From positions 1-35,853 of the forward strand of contig URSX01000006.1 in NCBI GenBank assembly GCA_900550615.1: a DNA stretch of 35,853 nt, in the 5' to 3' direction. Below the pieces are notes generated by a model, which saw only the letters and a program-made list of their open reading frames with translations, had not been told where the DNA came from and searched no databases. Positions 29,026 to 35,853 of this stretch are shown in pieces; the stretch's first letter is position 1, and every line of letters begins with the position of its first letter. The translations under genes and the position numbers were made by a program. The DNA comes from an uncultured Eubacteriales bacterium (lineage in GTDB: Bacteria; Bacillota; Clostridia; Oscillospirales; Oscillospiraceae).

Positions 29026-29732
29026 GACTCGTCCTCCAGCTCCAGGAACACTTCCTCCAGAGAGTCGTCTCCCTTTACCTGCTCCATGGTGCCCGAGCGG
29101 ATGAGCTTGCCGCCCTTGATGATGGCCACCTTGTCACACAGCTTTTCCGCCACCTCCAGCACATGGGTGGAAAAGAAGATAGCGCCGCCTGCGTCGCACA
29201 GCTCCCGCATCATCCCCTTGAGAATGTGGGCCGCCTTGGGATCCAGCCCCACAAAGGGTTCGTCCATGATGATGAGCCTGGGGTCGTGGAGCCAGGCGGA
29301 GATAATAGCCAGCTTCTGCTTCATGCCGTGGGAATAGGCGGCAATGGGCTGGGCCAGATCCGCCGTCAGCTCAAAGAGTTCGGCGTACCTGCGGATGCGC
29401 TCCTGTCGCTCCTGGGAGCTGACGCCGAAGATGTCGGCGATGAAGTTCAGATATTTGATGCCCGTCATGTACTCATACAGGTCCGGGTTATCGGGGATGT
29501 AGGCAATCATCTTTTTACATTCCAGGGGCTGGGTGCGCACGGACTTGCCGTCCACCAGAATCTCCCCGCCGTCAAACTGCAAAATTCCCGCCACGGATTT
29601 AAGGGTGGTGGTCTTGCCGGCGCCGTTGTGCCCGATGAACCCATAGATCTCCCCCGCTCGGATGTGCAGGCTCAGGTCATCCACCGCCTTTTTCTCCCCG
29701 TATGTCTTGGTCAGATGTTCGATTTTCAGCAT
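29019..29732 (-). CDS. ABC exporter ATP-binding protein
   Basis: A 237-residue ATPase with Walker A GHNGAGKTTT, a variant signature YSHGMKQK, Walker B LIIMDEPFVGLDPKA and switch His in FFSTHVLE. It has no long C-terminal extension, unlike the second ATPase of the operon. ATG 29730-29732 has GGAGG eight bases upstream. First gene of the operon. A strong promoter lies at 29864-29891, about 130 bases upstream. No GntR-type regulator gene, common for such operons, was found beside it. Confidence 0.93.
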   Translation of the reverse strand: MLKIEHLTKTYGEKKAVDDLSLHIRAGEIYGFIGHNGAGKTTTLKSVAGILQFDGGEILVDGKSVRTQPLECKKMIAYIPDNPDLYEYMTGIKYLNFIADIFGVSSQERQERIRRYAELFELTADLAQPIAAYSHGMKQKLAIISAWLHDPRLIIMDEPFVGLDPKAAHILKGMMRELCDAGGAIFFSTHVLEVAEKLCDKVAIIKGGKLIRSGTMEQVKGDDSLEEVFLELEDESC

Positions 29733-29863
29733 TCTGATTTCCTCCGTGTTCTTTTCTTAAAACTCCATGACCAGGCCCATCCGCAGCCGGTGCAGCCTGT
29801 GGTTCTGCTTCCGCCAGCGCCGATGCCCTATAGTCCTTTTCATCTATTGTAGCTTATATGTAC

Positions 29864-29891
29864 AGTATACAATAACCTCCCTCTGTGTCAA
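29864..29891 (-). promoter_or_regulatory. Promoter of the double ABC exporter operon
   Basis: On the minus strand TTGACA (29886-29891), a 16-base spacer and TATACT (29864-29869). The gap 29733-30037 contains only this promoter and the hairpin at 29988-30030. Confidence 0.8.
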
Positions 29892-29987
29892 TATAGCGCC
29901 GTCATTCTCTCTCATTTCAACACATGTCTATTGCTTTTTGACACAACCGTTATCCCGTTCGTCAAAAGTTTTATACATTGTTGTACA

Positions 29988-30030
29988 TGTGCAGCGGAGA
30001 GGCTCCCAAAGGGAGCCTCTCCGCTGCACA
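29988..30030 (-). terminator. Perfect 20-bp hairpin after tsaD
   Basis: Arms 29988-30007 and 30011-30030 are perfectly complementary over 20 bases, with loop AAA; the core is GCAGCGGAGAGGCTCCC. It lies 8 bases after the tsaD stop on the minus strand. No T tract follows directly, so transcript end or 3' protection are both possible. Confidence 0.7.
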
Positions 30031-30037
30031 AAGTTCT

Positions 30038-31051
30038 TTATCCTTTCTCGTCCAGATCCATGGTGGCGTAGGCGTTCAGGGAAAGACCGCCCCGCTTCCC
30101 CGCCAGGTATTCAAAGTATCCCTGTGCGCCGATCATGGCGCCATTGTCTCCGCACAGGTGCAGCGGCGGCACAAACAACGTGTACCCCTCTTTATCGCAG
30201 GCGGCTTTCAGGTCGGCGCGGATGATAGAGTTGGCGGCCACGCCCCCCGCCGCCACGATGGTCTTGCGCCCGCTCCGCCGGGCCGCCTCCATAGCCCGGG
30301 GCACCAGCTCGTCACTGACGGCCCGGGTAAAGTCCCGGGCCAGGGCCGCCCGATCCAGAGTCTCTCCCTTTTGCTGGGCATTGTGTACCAGGTTCACTAC
30401 GGCGGTTTTCAGCCCCGAAAAGCTCATGTCCAGCTCCGCCCCATCCACATGGGCCCGGGGCAGGTCATATACGCCCCCCGTCGATTGCTGTGCCAGCTCG
30501 TCCATAGGCTTCCCGCCGGGATAGGGCAGGCCCAGGACCCGAGCGGCCTTATCAAAGCATTCTCCCGCAGCGTCATCCCGGGTGGCCCCGAGAATTTCCA
30601 TGTCCGTATAATCCTTCACATCCACGATAAGGGTGTTGCCCCCGGAGATGGCCAGGGCCAAAAATGGCGGCTCCAAGGCCGGAAAGGCCAGATAATTGGC
30701 GGCGATGTGCCCCCGGATGTGGTGCACCGGGATCAGAGGCACCCCCAGACTGTAGGCCACGCTTTTGGCAAAGCTCACGGCCACCAGCACCGCCCCGATA
30801 AGTCCCGGAGCGTAGGTCACGGCCACCGCGTCAACGTCCTTTTTGGTCATTCCCGCGTCCGAAAGGGCCTGATCCGTCAGGCCGGAAATGGCCTCCACAT
30901 GCTTGCGCGAGGCGATCTCCGGCACCACGCCGCCGTAGAGAGCGTGCATGTCCGCCTGGGAGAGGATGGCGTCGGACAGCACCGTCCGCCCGTCCCGCAC
31001 CACCGCCACGGCGGTCTCGTCGCAGGAGGATTCAAAGGCCAAAATATTCAT
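30038..31051 (-). CDS. tsaD: tRNA threonylcarbamoyltransferase subunit TsaD
   Basis: Transfers the threonylcarbamoyl group to A37 of ANN-reading tRNAs (t6A), with TsaB and TsaE. The 337-residue ASKHA-fold protein has AFESSCDETAVAVV at the start, the metal-binding His111 and His115 in VHHIRGHIAANY, LAISGGNTL, CFDKAARVLGLPYPGG, MSFSGLKTAV, VAAGGVAANS and LHLCGDNGAMI, all as in the family. ATG overlaps the rimI stop by four bases. tsaB and tsaE are not adjacent, unlike in many Firmicutes; they must lie elsewhere. Confidence 0.97.
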   Translation of the reverse strand: MNILAFESSCDETAVAVVRDGRTVLSDAILSQADMHALYGGVVPEIASRKHVEAISGLTDQALSDAGMTKKDVDAVAVTYAPGLIGAVLVAVSFAKSVAYSLGVPLIPVHHIRGHIAANYLAFPALEPPFLALAISGGNTLIVDVKDYTDMEILGATRDDAAGECFDKAARVLGLPYPGGKPMDELAQQSTGGVYDLPRAHVDGAELDMSFSGLKTAVVNLVHNAQQKGETLDRAALARDFTRAVSDELVPRAMEAARRSGRKTIVAAGGVAANSIIRADLKAACDKEGYTLFVPPLHLCGDNGAMIGAQGYFEYLAGKRGGLSLNAYATMDLDEKG

Positions 31052-31509
31052 GCTTCCGCCTCCCCGTAGGTTTTTGTTAAGATCAGCGCGTCCTCCTTGG
31101 GCAGATCGTAGTAGTTCTTCCGCCGACCCGCCTCCCGGAAGCCGAAGCCCTCGTACAGGGCGATGGCCCCGGTGTTGGAGGGCCGTACCTCCAGAGTGAG
31201 GAAGGCCAGCTTGTTGCCCCGGGCGAAGTTTTCAAACACGGAAATAAGCTTTGCCGCTACGCCCTGGCGGCGATACTCCGGGAACACCGCCACATTGGTG
31301 ATGTAGCCCTCGTCGGCCATGACCAGCAGCCCCGCATAGCCCATCACCTGTCCCGTTATGCTGTCCTGGGCCACCAGAAACGCCGCGCACTGGTTCTCCA
31401 GCTCCTCCGCCAGCATTTTCCGGCTCCAGGGCCGGGAGAAGCAGATCTTCTCCAGCTTTTCCAGCTCCTCCAGGTGATCCGCGTTCATGGGTACGATTTG
31501 TACGCTCAT
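31048..31509 (-). CDS. rimI: Ribosomal protein S18 alanine N-acetyltransferase
   Basis: A 153-residue single-domain GNAT enzyme that probably acetylates the N-terminus of ribosomal protein S18. The acetyl-CoA loop is in VAVFPEYRRQGVAAKLI, preceded by YITN, followed by LEVRPSNTGAIALYEGFGF, a strong RimI pattern. The start is three bases after the polA stop, with AAAGGA as ribosome binding site inside the polA end; the stop overlaps tsaD. The rimI-tsaD link is common in bacteria and supports the call. Confidence 0.93.
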   Translation of the reverse strand: MSVQIVPMNADHLEELEKLEKICFSRPWSRKMLAEELENQCAAFLVAQDSITGQVMGYAGLLVMADEGYITNVAVFPEYRRQGVAAKLISVFENFARGNKLAFLTLEVRPSNTGAIALYEGFGFREAGRRKNYYDLPKEDALILTKTYGEAEA

Positions 31510-31512
31510 ATT

Positions 31513-34158
31513 TTATCCTTTCGCCTCCAGCCATGTTCTGCCGCTGTGGGCCTGGGCGGGCAGGGGCACCGCCAGGTGCGCCACGCCGCTCATTTCCTCC
31601 TCCAGCAGCCGCTCCACAGTTTCTTTTTCTGACTCCGGGCACTCCACGATCAGCTCGTCGTGTACCTGCATGATGAGCTTCGCCGCCAGGCCCTCCCCCT
31701 TTAGGCGATGCTCCACCCGGACCATGGCCAGCTTCATAATGTCCGCCGCCGTACCCTGGATGGGCATGTTCAGGGCCACCCGCTCGCCGAAGGAACGCAT
31801 GTTGAAGTTGGAGCTTTTCAGCTCCGGCAGCGCCCGGCGCCGGTGCATGATCGTCTCCACATAGCCCTGCTCCCGGGCCTTTTCCACCACCTGCTCCATG
31901 TAGTGCTTCACGCCCCGGTAGGTGTCAAAATACCGCTCCATATACTCCTTGGCCTCAGCAACGGACACGCCGATATCCTGGGCCAGGGAGAAGGCGGAGA
32001 TGCCGTACACGATGCCGAAATTCACCGCCTTGGCCCGGGAGCGCATCTGCCCCGTCACCTCCTCCGGGGCCACATGAAACACCTTGGCCGCCGTGAGGGT
32101 GTGGAAATCCTCTCCCGACAGGAACGCCTGCTGCATAGCCTCGTCCCCGGAGATGTGGGCCAGCAGCCGCAGCTCCACCTGGGAGTAGTCCGCGTCCACC
32201 AGCACGTTCCTCGGGGCGGCCACAAACATACCCCTTATGCGGCTGCCCACCTCTGTGCGGGCGGGGATGTTCTGCAGATTTGGCTCCGTGGAGGACAGCC
32301 GTCCCGTGGCCGTCACCGTCATCTGGAAGCTGGTGCGGATGCGCCCGTCGGGATCAATGACCTTCAGCAGGCCGTCGGCATAGGTGCTCTTCAGCTTGGC
32401 GTACTGCCGGTACTCCAGCACATCTGCCACAATAGGCGCCTGCCAGCGGAGCTTTTCCAGCACGTCCGCATTGGTGGACCAGCCCGTTTTCGTTTTCTTC
32501 CCGTGGGGCAGCTGCATTTTTTCAAATAACACCGTCCCCAATTGCTTGGGAGAATTGATGTTGAAGGGTTCCTCTGCCTGGTCGTAAATTCGCTGCTCCA
32601 GCTCCGTGATTTTTTCAGCCATGTCCTGGCCGAAGGCCGCCAGGGCCTTGCCGTCCACCAGGAAGCCCCGGTGTTCCATCCGGGCCAGCACAGTGCAAAG
32701 GGGCAGCTCCACCGTCTCATACAGCTCCGTCATGTCCTTTTCCCGCAGCCTTTCCGGCAGAATGTCATACAGTGCCGCCACAGCGCTGCCATAGCTGTGC
32801 AGGGCCGCCCAGGCGGCCGCCTGATCCCCCAGCGACGTAAAGGTGTCCTTTTCCAGGTGCGTTGGCTTCGGCAGCTCCTCGTTGAAATAGGCCACGAACA
32901 GCCTCTGCAAATCGTAGCTGCCCGCCGTAGCGTCCAGCAGGTAGGCGGCCAGGGCCGTGTCGAAGATATACCCCTCCGCGTCCACGCCCCGCTCCAGCAG
33001 GCTGCGCATGGTGTCCTTGATATGGTGCCCCACCTTGCGGATGTCAGCGGCAAACAACGCCGTCAGCAGCGCCTGCCAGTCTCCGCGGTAGGCGTTTTCC
33101 TGCAATTCTGCCGCCGCGGCAGTGTCTGCCCCCGTGTCCCATTGGATGGACAGCACCGCCAGATCCGGCAGCGCATACACCGTCACATGGTCCGCCTTAC
33201 GCCACGCCGCCAGCAGCTCCGCCGCCCGCTGCGGCTCCTCCACCCGCTCCACCGTCACGGTGCACTCCGCCTTTACCTCTGCCTCCCGGGCCGGGGACAG
33301 GCCATATTTTTCAATGAGCTTGGAAAACTCCAGCTTCAAAAACAGCTCATACAGCTCCGGTTTAAAGGGTCGGCGCAGGTTCTCCTCGGGGCTGAACTCC
33401 ATGGGCACATCGGTAACGATGGTAGCCAGCCAGTAACTGTGCCGGGCACTCTGTTCTCCCTCGGTCAATCGCCGAATGACAGCGGGCTTCGCCTCAATAT
33501 CCGGCAGCAGCCGGTAGATCTCCTCAATGGAACCGTACTTCTGCACCAGAGCCATGGCGGTCTTCTCCCCCACGCCGGGAACGCCGGGAATATTATCGGA
33601 GGAATCGCCCATCAGGGCCTTCAGGTCGATCATATGAATGGGTTCAAAGCCATAGGCCTCCCGGAAGCTCTCCGGGGTCATGTCCTTGGTGGTGGTCTGT
33701 CCCATCCGGGTGGACACCAGCTTCACCCGTGTGCGGTCGGTGATGAGCTGCAAGCTGTCCTTGTCTCCGGTAACGGCCACGCAGTCCCAGCCCACCGCCT
33801 CACACCGGCGGCTGATGGTGCCGATGAGGTCGTCCGCCTCCCAGCCCGCCATCTCGTACCGGGGGATGTCCATAGCGTCCAGCACCTCCTTCAGCACCGG
33901 CATCTGCATGGCCAGCTCCTCAGGCATGGCGTGGCGGGTGGCCTTGTAGTTTTCATCTGCCTCATGCCGGAAGGTGGGCTCTCGCCGGTCGAAGGTCACG
34001 CACAGCGCCTCCGGCTGCTCCTCATCCAGAAGCCGCTGCAGCGTAGTGAGAAATCCGTATACCGCATGGGTATAAAGCCCCTCACGGGTGCTCAGGGGTC
34101 TGATCCCGTAAAACGAGCGGTTAATGATGCTGTTCCCGTCCACAACCATCAGCTTCAT
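31513..34158 (-). CDS. polA: DNA polymerase I
   Basis: Fills gaps and removes RNA primers in replication and repair. The 881-residue protein has an N-terminal 5'-3' exonuclease (about 1-290; VDGNSIINRSFYG, GWEADDLIGT, VTGDKDSLQL), a middle 3'-5' exonuclease-like domain (about 300-480) and a polymerase domain (about 490-881) with motif A DADYSQVELR, motif B KAVNFGIVYGIS and motif C QVHDELIVE. In the middle domain the first metal-binding motif (D-x-E) is replaced by VYALPDLAVL, so proofreading should be lost, as in Bacillus and Thermus enzymes. I chose ATG 34156-34158 because GGAGGAG lies seven bases upstream; an ATG six bases earlier is too close to it. First gene of the polA-rimI-tsaD operon. 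Confidence 0.97.
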   Translation of the reverse strand: MKLMVVDGNSIINRSFYGIRPLSTREGLYTHAVYGFLTTLQRLLDEEQPEALCVTFDRREPTFRHEADENYKATRHAMPEELAMQMPVLKEVLDAMDIPRYEMAGWEADDLIGTISRRCEAVGWDCVAVTGDKDSLQLITDRTRVKLVSTRMGQTTTKDMTPESFREAYGFEPIHMIDLKALMGDSSDNIPGVPGVGEKTAMALVQKYGSIEEIYRLLPDIEAKPAVIRRLTEGEQSARHSYWLATIVTDVPMEFSPEENLRRPFKPELYELFLKLEFSKLIEKYGLSPAREAEVKAECTVTVERVEEPQRAAELLAAWRKADHVTVYALPDLAVLSIQWDTGADTAAAAELQENAYRGDWQALLTALFAADIRKVGHHIKDTMRSLLERGVDAEGYIFDTALAAYLLDATAGSYDLQRLFVAYFNEELPKPTHLEKDTFTSLGDQAAAWAALHSYGSAVAALYDILPERLREKDMTELYETVELPLCTVLARMEHRGFLVDGKALAAFGQDMAEKITELEQRIYDQAEEPFNINSPKQLGTVLFEKMQLPHGKKTKTGWSTNADVLEKLRWQAPIVADVLEYRQYAKLKSTYADGLLKVIDPDGRIRTSFQMTVTATGRLSSTEPNLQNIPARTEVGSRIRGMFVAAPRNVLVDADYSQVELRLLAHISGDEAMQQAFLSGEDFHTLTAAKVFHVAPEEVTGQMRSRAKAVNFGIVYGISAFSLAQDIGVSVAEAKEYMERYFDTYRGVKHYMEQVVEKAREQGYVETIMHRRRALPELKSSNFNMRSFGERVALNMPIQGTAADIMKLAMVRVEHRLKGEGLAAKLIMQVHDELIVECPESEKETVERLLEEEMSGVAHLAVPLPAQAHSGRTWLEAKG

Positions 34159-34291
34159 GGCCATTCTCCTCCGTAAAATCAATTTCTCCGCCGCACGCTC
34201 CGTCCCGGACACGAAGCGTTCCCAGCCGGAAAGGCAGTCTCCCCCTTCCCACCCGGCAGTCTCCGGACAGAGGGCATAATAAACTTAGTAT

Positions 34292-34320
34292 AGTATACGC
34301 CATTTTTCTCCTTAAAACAA
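34292..34320 (-). promoter_or_regulatory. Promoter of the polA operon
   Basis: On the minus strand TTGTTT (34315-34320), a 17-base spacer and TATACT (34292-34297), about 130 bases before polA. Confidence 0.6.
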
Positions 34321-34329
34321 CCTTTACTC

Positions 34330-34357
34330 TTGACACCGTCTCAAATTGTGTTACACT
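34330..34357 (+). promoter_or_regulatory. Promoter of the AEC-family gene
   Basis: TTGACA (34330-34335), a 16-base spacer and TACACT (34352-34357) with a TGT extension. It stands back to back with the polA promoter, ten bases apart. Confidence 0.75.
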
Positions 34358-34388
34358 CAGTCTTAACGGCTCAAAGGGGGTCTTTTTT

Positions 34389-35312
34389 TTGCTGGAATCA
34401 GTTATAACCGTCGGCCAGCAGGTACTCATTTTGTTTATACTGGCCGGCGTAGGGTTTGTTCTGGGCAGGGCGAAGATGATCGGCGAGCAGTTTAGCCGAG
34501 GCAGCAGTCAGCTCATGATGTATGTGGTGTCCCCCTGCATGATGGTCGTGGCCTTTCAGCGCAGCTTTGAGAAAGAGGGCTTTCATAATTTCTGCATGGC
34601 CCTTTTGCTGGCGCTGCTGATCCATCTGGCAGGTATCGCCATGGCCCAGCTGCTCCTCCGGGGCAAATCGGAAAAGGAGGAAGCTCTGCGCTTCAGCGTG
34701 GTCCTCTCCAACTGTGGCTTCATGGGCTATCCCCTGCAAACGGCACTTCTTGGCACCATCGGCGTGTTTTACGGTTCCGCCTTTGTCACTGTTTTTACCC
34801 TTTGCTCCTGGACCTACGGTCTGGTGCAGATGTCCGGCGGCAAGCAGAAGGCCTCCCTCCGGACGATCCTCCTAAACCCCGGTGTTCTCAGTGTGGTGTT
34901 AGCTCTGGCTCTGTATCTGGGCAGCATCTCTCTGCCGGAGATCCTCCTGACTCCCGCTACTTATCTCTCCAATCTGAACACTCCGCTGCCCATGGTGGTG
35001 GTGGGCTACCAGCTCTCCCAGGCCAATATTTTCTCCGTCCTCCGGGACCGGCATACCTGGCTGGCAATCTTCCTTCGGCTCATCGTCACCCCCGCTATCG
35101 CTCTGGCCCTGTGCCTTGTGCTCCATGCTGACCATGCCGTGTCTGTAGCCGTGGTCTCGGCCGCCGCAGCTCCCTGTGCGGCGCTGCTGAGTATTTTTGC
35201 TGCCCGATTTGAAAGGGATTCCTCCCTGGCTTCCGGTTTGGTGGCAGCTGAAACTCTTCTCAGCGCCCTGACTATGCCGCTCATGGTTGGCCTTGCCGTA
35301 GCGTTTCTGTAA
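34389..35312 (+). CDS. AEC-family transporter (auxin efflux carrier / malate permease type)
   Basis: A 307-residue membrane protein with about ten hydrophobic segments. It begins ILAGVGFVLGRAKMIGEQ, and the SNCGFMGYPL segment near residue 110 is typical of bacterial AEC carriers, which move small organic acids or amino acids. The start is TTG at 34389, chosen because AAAGGGGG lies upstream at a fitting distance and no better start exists. A late region (SVAVVSAAAAPCAALLSIFAARF) matches the second conserved part of the fold. It has its own promoter and a strong terminator. Substrate unknown. Confidence 0.88.
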   Translation: MLESVITVGQQVLILFILAGVGFVLGRAKMIGEQFSRGSSQLMMYVVSPCMMVVAFQRSFEKEGFHNFCMALLLALLIHLAGIAMAQLLLRGKSEKEEALRFSVVLSNCGFMGYPLQTALLGTIGVFYGSAFVTVFTLCSWTYGLVQMSGGKQKASLRTILLNPGVLSVVLALALYLGSISLPEILLTPATYLSNLNTPLPMVVVGYQLSQANIFSVLRDRHTWLAIFLRLIVTPAIALALCLVLHADHAVSVAVVSAAAAPCAALLSIFAARFERDSSLASGLVAAETLLSALTMPLMVGLAVAFL

Positions 35313-35334
35313 TAAAATTCCATACGAAGTGGCG

Positions 35335-35368
35335 CAGCCGCCGGGCAAAGCCCGGCGGCTGTTTTTTT
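35335..35368 (+). terminator. Terminator of the AEC-family gene
   Basis: CAGCCGCCGGGC (35335-35346) and GCCCGGCGGCTG (35350-35361), loop AAA, then seven T. Confidence 0.95.
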
Positions 35369-35644
35369 ATATAACTCCGCACCGTCTCCACAGGCTCCCT
35401 AAGCTCCAACTTCCAGTGGCCATTTTCGTGCCTGAATACCACACACCTGCACTTAGACGCATCAAAAACTTAGATGCCCATCTATTGCGTCCGGTTTATG
35501 CTCTTCCATAGCTGTCAACCTGAATGATTCATACCGGTGCTCAATGCGAGCAGACAACTCTTCCCTCTGCATCGGATACATACGCCACTTCCGCGTCATC
35601 GACCCAAGCCCGATCGGCAATATACTGCGCAAATCCAGTCTCAA
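35366..35644 (-). pseudogene. Decayed ORF of unknown function next to the rRNA operon
   Basis: On the minus strand a 60-codon frame (TTG start at 35644, no good ribosome binding site) reads SMTRKWRMYP, RIEHRYESFRL and HKPDAIDGHLSF, then stops at 35462. In another frame the sequence continues as protein-like text from about 35467 down to 35366 (FDASKCRCVVFRHENGHWKL, then ELREPVETVRSYIKK), running into the AEC terminator. This suggests one small gene broken by a frameshift near 35465. I do not recognise the family. It could also be spurious. Confidence 0.35.
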
Positions 35645-35720
35645 CGCTCTATTTTAAAGGTCTCCTCTCAACCCTCGGTCCCCGGTGTAAGCTATGTCTG
35701 CTCCCTAACATAATAAGCCA

Positions 35721-35749
35721 AAAAGAAAAGGCACCCTATTGGGTACCTT
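35721..35749 (-). terminator. Terminator of the rRNA operon
   Basis: AAGGCACCC (35728-35736) and GGGTACCTT (35741-35749) pair fully with one G-U, loop TATT. On the minus strand TTCTTTTT follows. It lies directly after the 5S 3' end. Confidence 0.85.
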
Positions 35750-35754
35750 CTCTA

Positions 35755-35853
<99 letters not shown>

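Noticed and set aside
29757..29843. 28-codon basic ORF on the minus strand between the exporter promoter and its first gene
   Set aside because: No ribosome binding site, and it would start only about 14 bases after the transcription start. Could be a leader peptide but support is too thin.

Overview
The window looks like a chromosomal segment of a GC-rich, spore-forming, anaerobic Clostridia, most likely of the Oscillospiraceae type (Oscillibacter / Flavonifractor / Dysosmobacter-like). The grounds are a Spo0A gene, an [FeFe] hydrogenase of the glutamate-synthase-linked layout, strong AGGAGG ribosome binding sites, Gram-positive style biotin control, a RelQ-type alarmone synthetase and GC-rich intergenic hairpin repeats. 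The genus is inference. Nothing points to a phage or plasmid; this is mostly core chromosome with small degraded pieces and repeats between operons.

Layout. 0.2-2.5 kb: a LysR regulator followed by a DUF2156-GNAT fusion (minus strand). 2.5-3.1 kb: gene-free and full of repeats. 3.1-4.6 kb: an ECF S component with type III pantothenate kinase. 4.6-6.5 kb: an M18 aminopeptidase, then a divergent pair of a 57-residue membrane protein and a small HTH protein. 6.5-9.6 kb: birA with two half-size chromate transporters, and divergent bioY under a BirA operator. 9.6-11.2 kb: a uracil permease behind a U-rich leader ORF and terminator. 11.2-13.4 kb: homoserine dehydrogenase and a small (p)ppGpp synthetase. 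13.5-15.8 kb: a secreted protein with a SipW-type signal peptide, then spo0A. 16.2-19.8 kb: a two-gene hydrogenase operon. 20-24.3 kb: an amino-acid ABC transporter (binding protein, permease, ATPase) with an AbgB-like M20 amidohydrolase, behind a 17-codon leader ORF. 24.4-25.1 kb: a CoA-transferase remnant and tRNA-Thr(CGU). 25.3-25.5 kb: a cluster of DnaA boxes. 25.6-29.7 kb: a four-gene operon of two ABC exporters. 30.0-34.2 kb: polA-rimI-tsaD. 34.4-35.3 kb: an AEC-family carrier. 35.4-35.85 kb: a decayed ORF and the 3' part of a 5S rRNA gene on the minus strand, so an rRNA operon continues beyond the window.

How parts work together. bioY imports biotin, and BirA both attaches biotin and should repress bioY through an operator that covers the -10 box and reaches the ribosome binding site. 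The ECF S component probably brings in pantothenate for CoaX. The flavoprotein and HydA probably couple NAD(P)H or ferredoxin to H2. The amino-acid ABC system with an amidohydrolase looks like uptake and hydrolysis of an acylated amino acid or dipeptide. polA-rimI-tsaD is a housekeeping operon.

The most interesting regulatory signals are a pyrBI-like attenuator before the uracil permease, a short peptide with two terminal CGA codons before the amino-acid transporter, and a DnaA-box cluster far from any visible dnaA. No CRISPR array, insertion-sequence transposase or recognisable defence system was seen.
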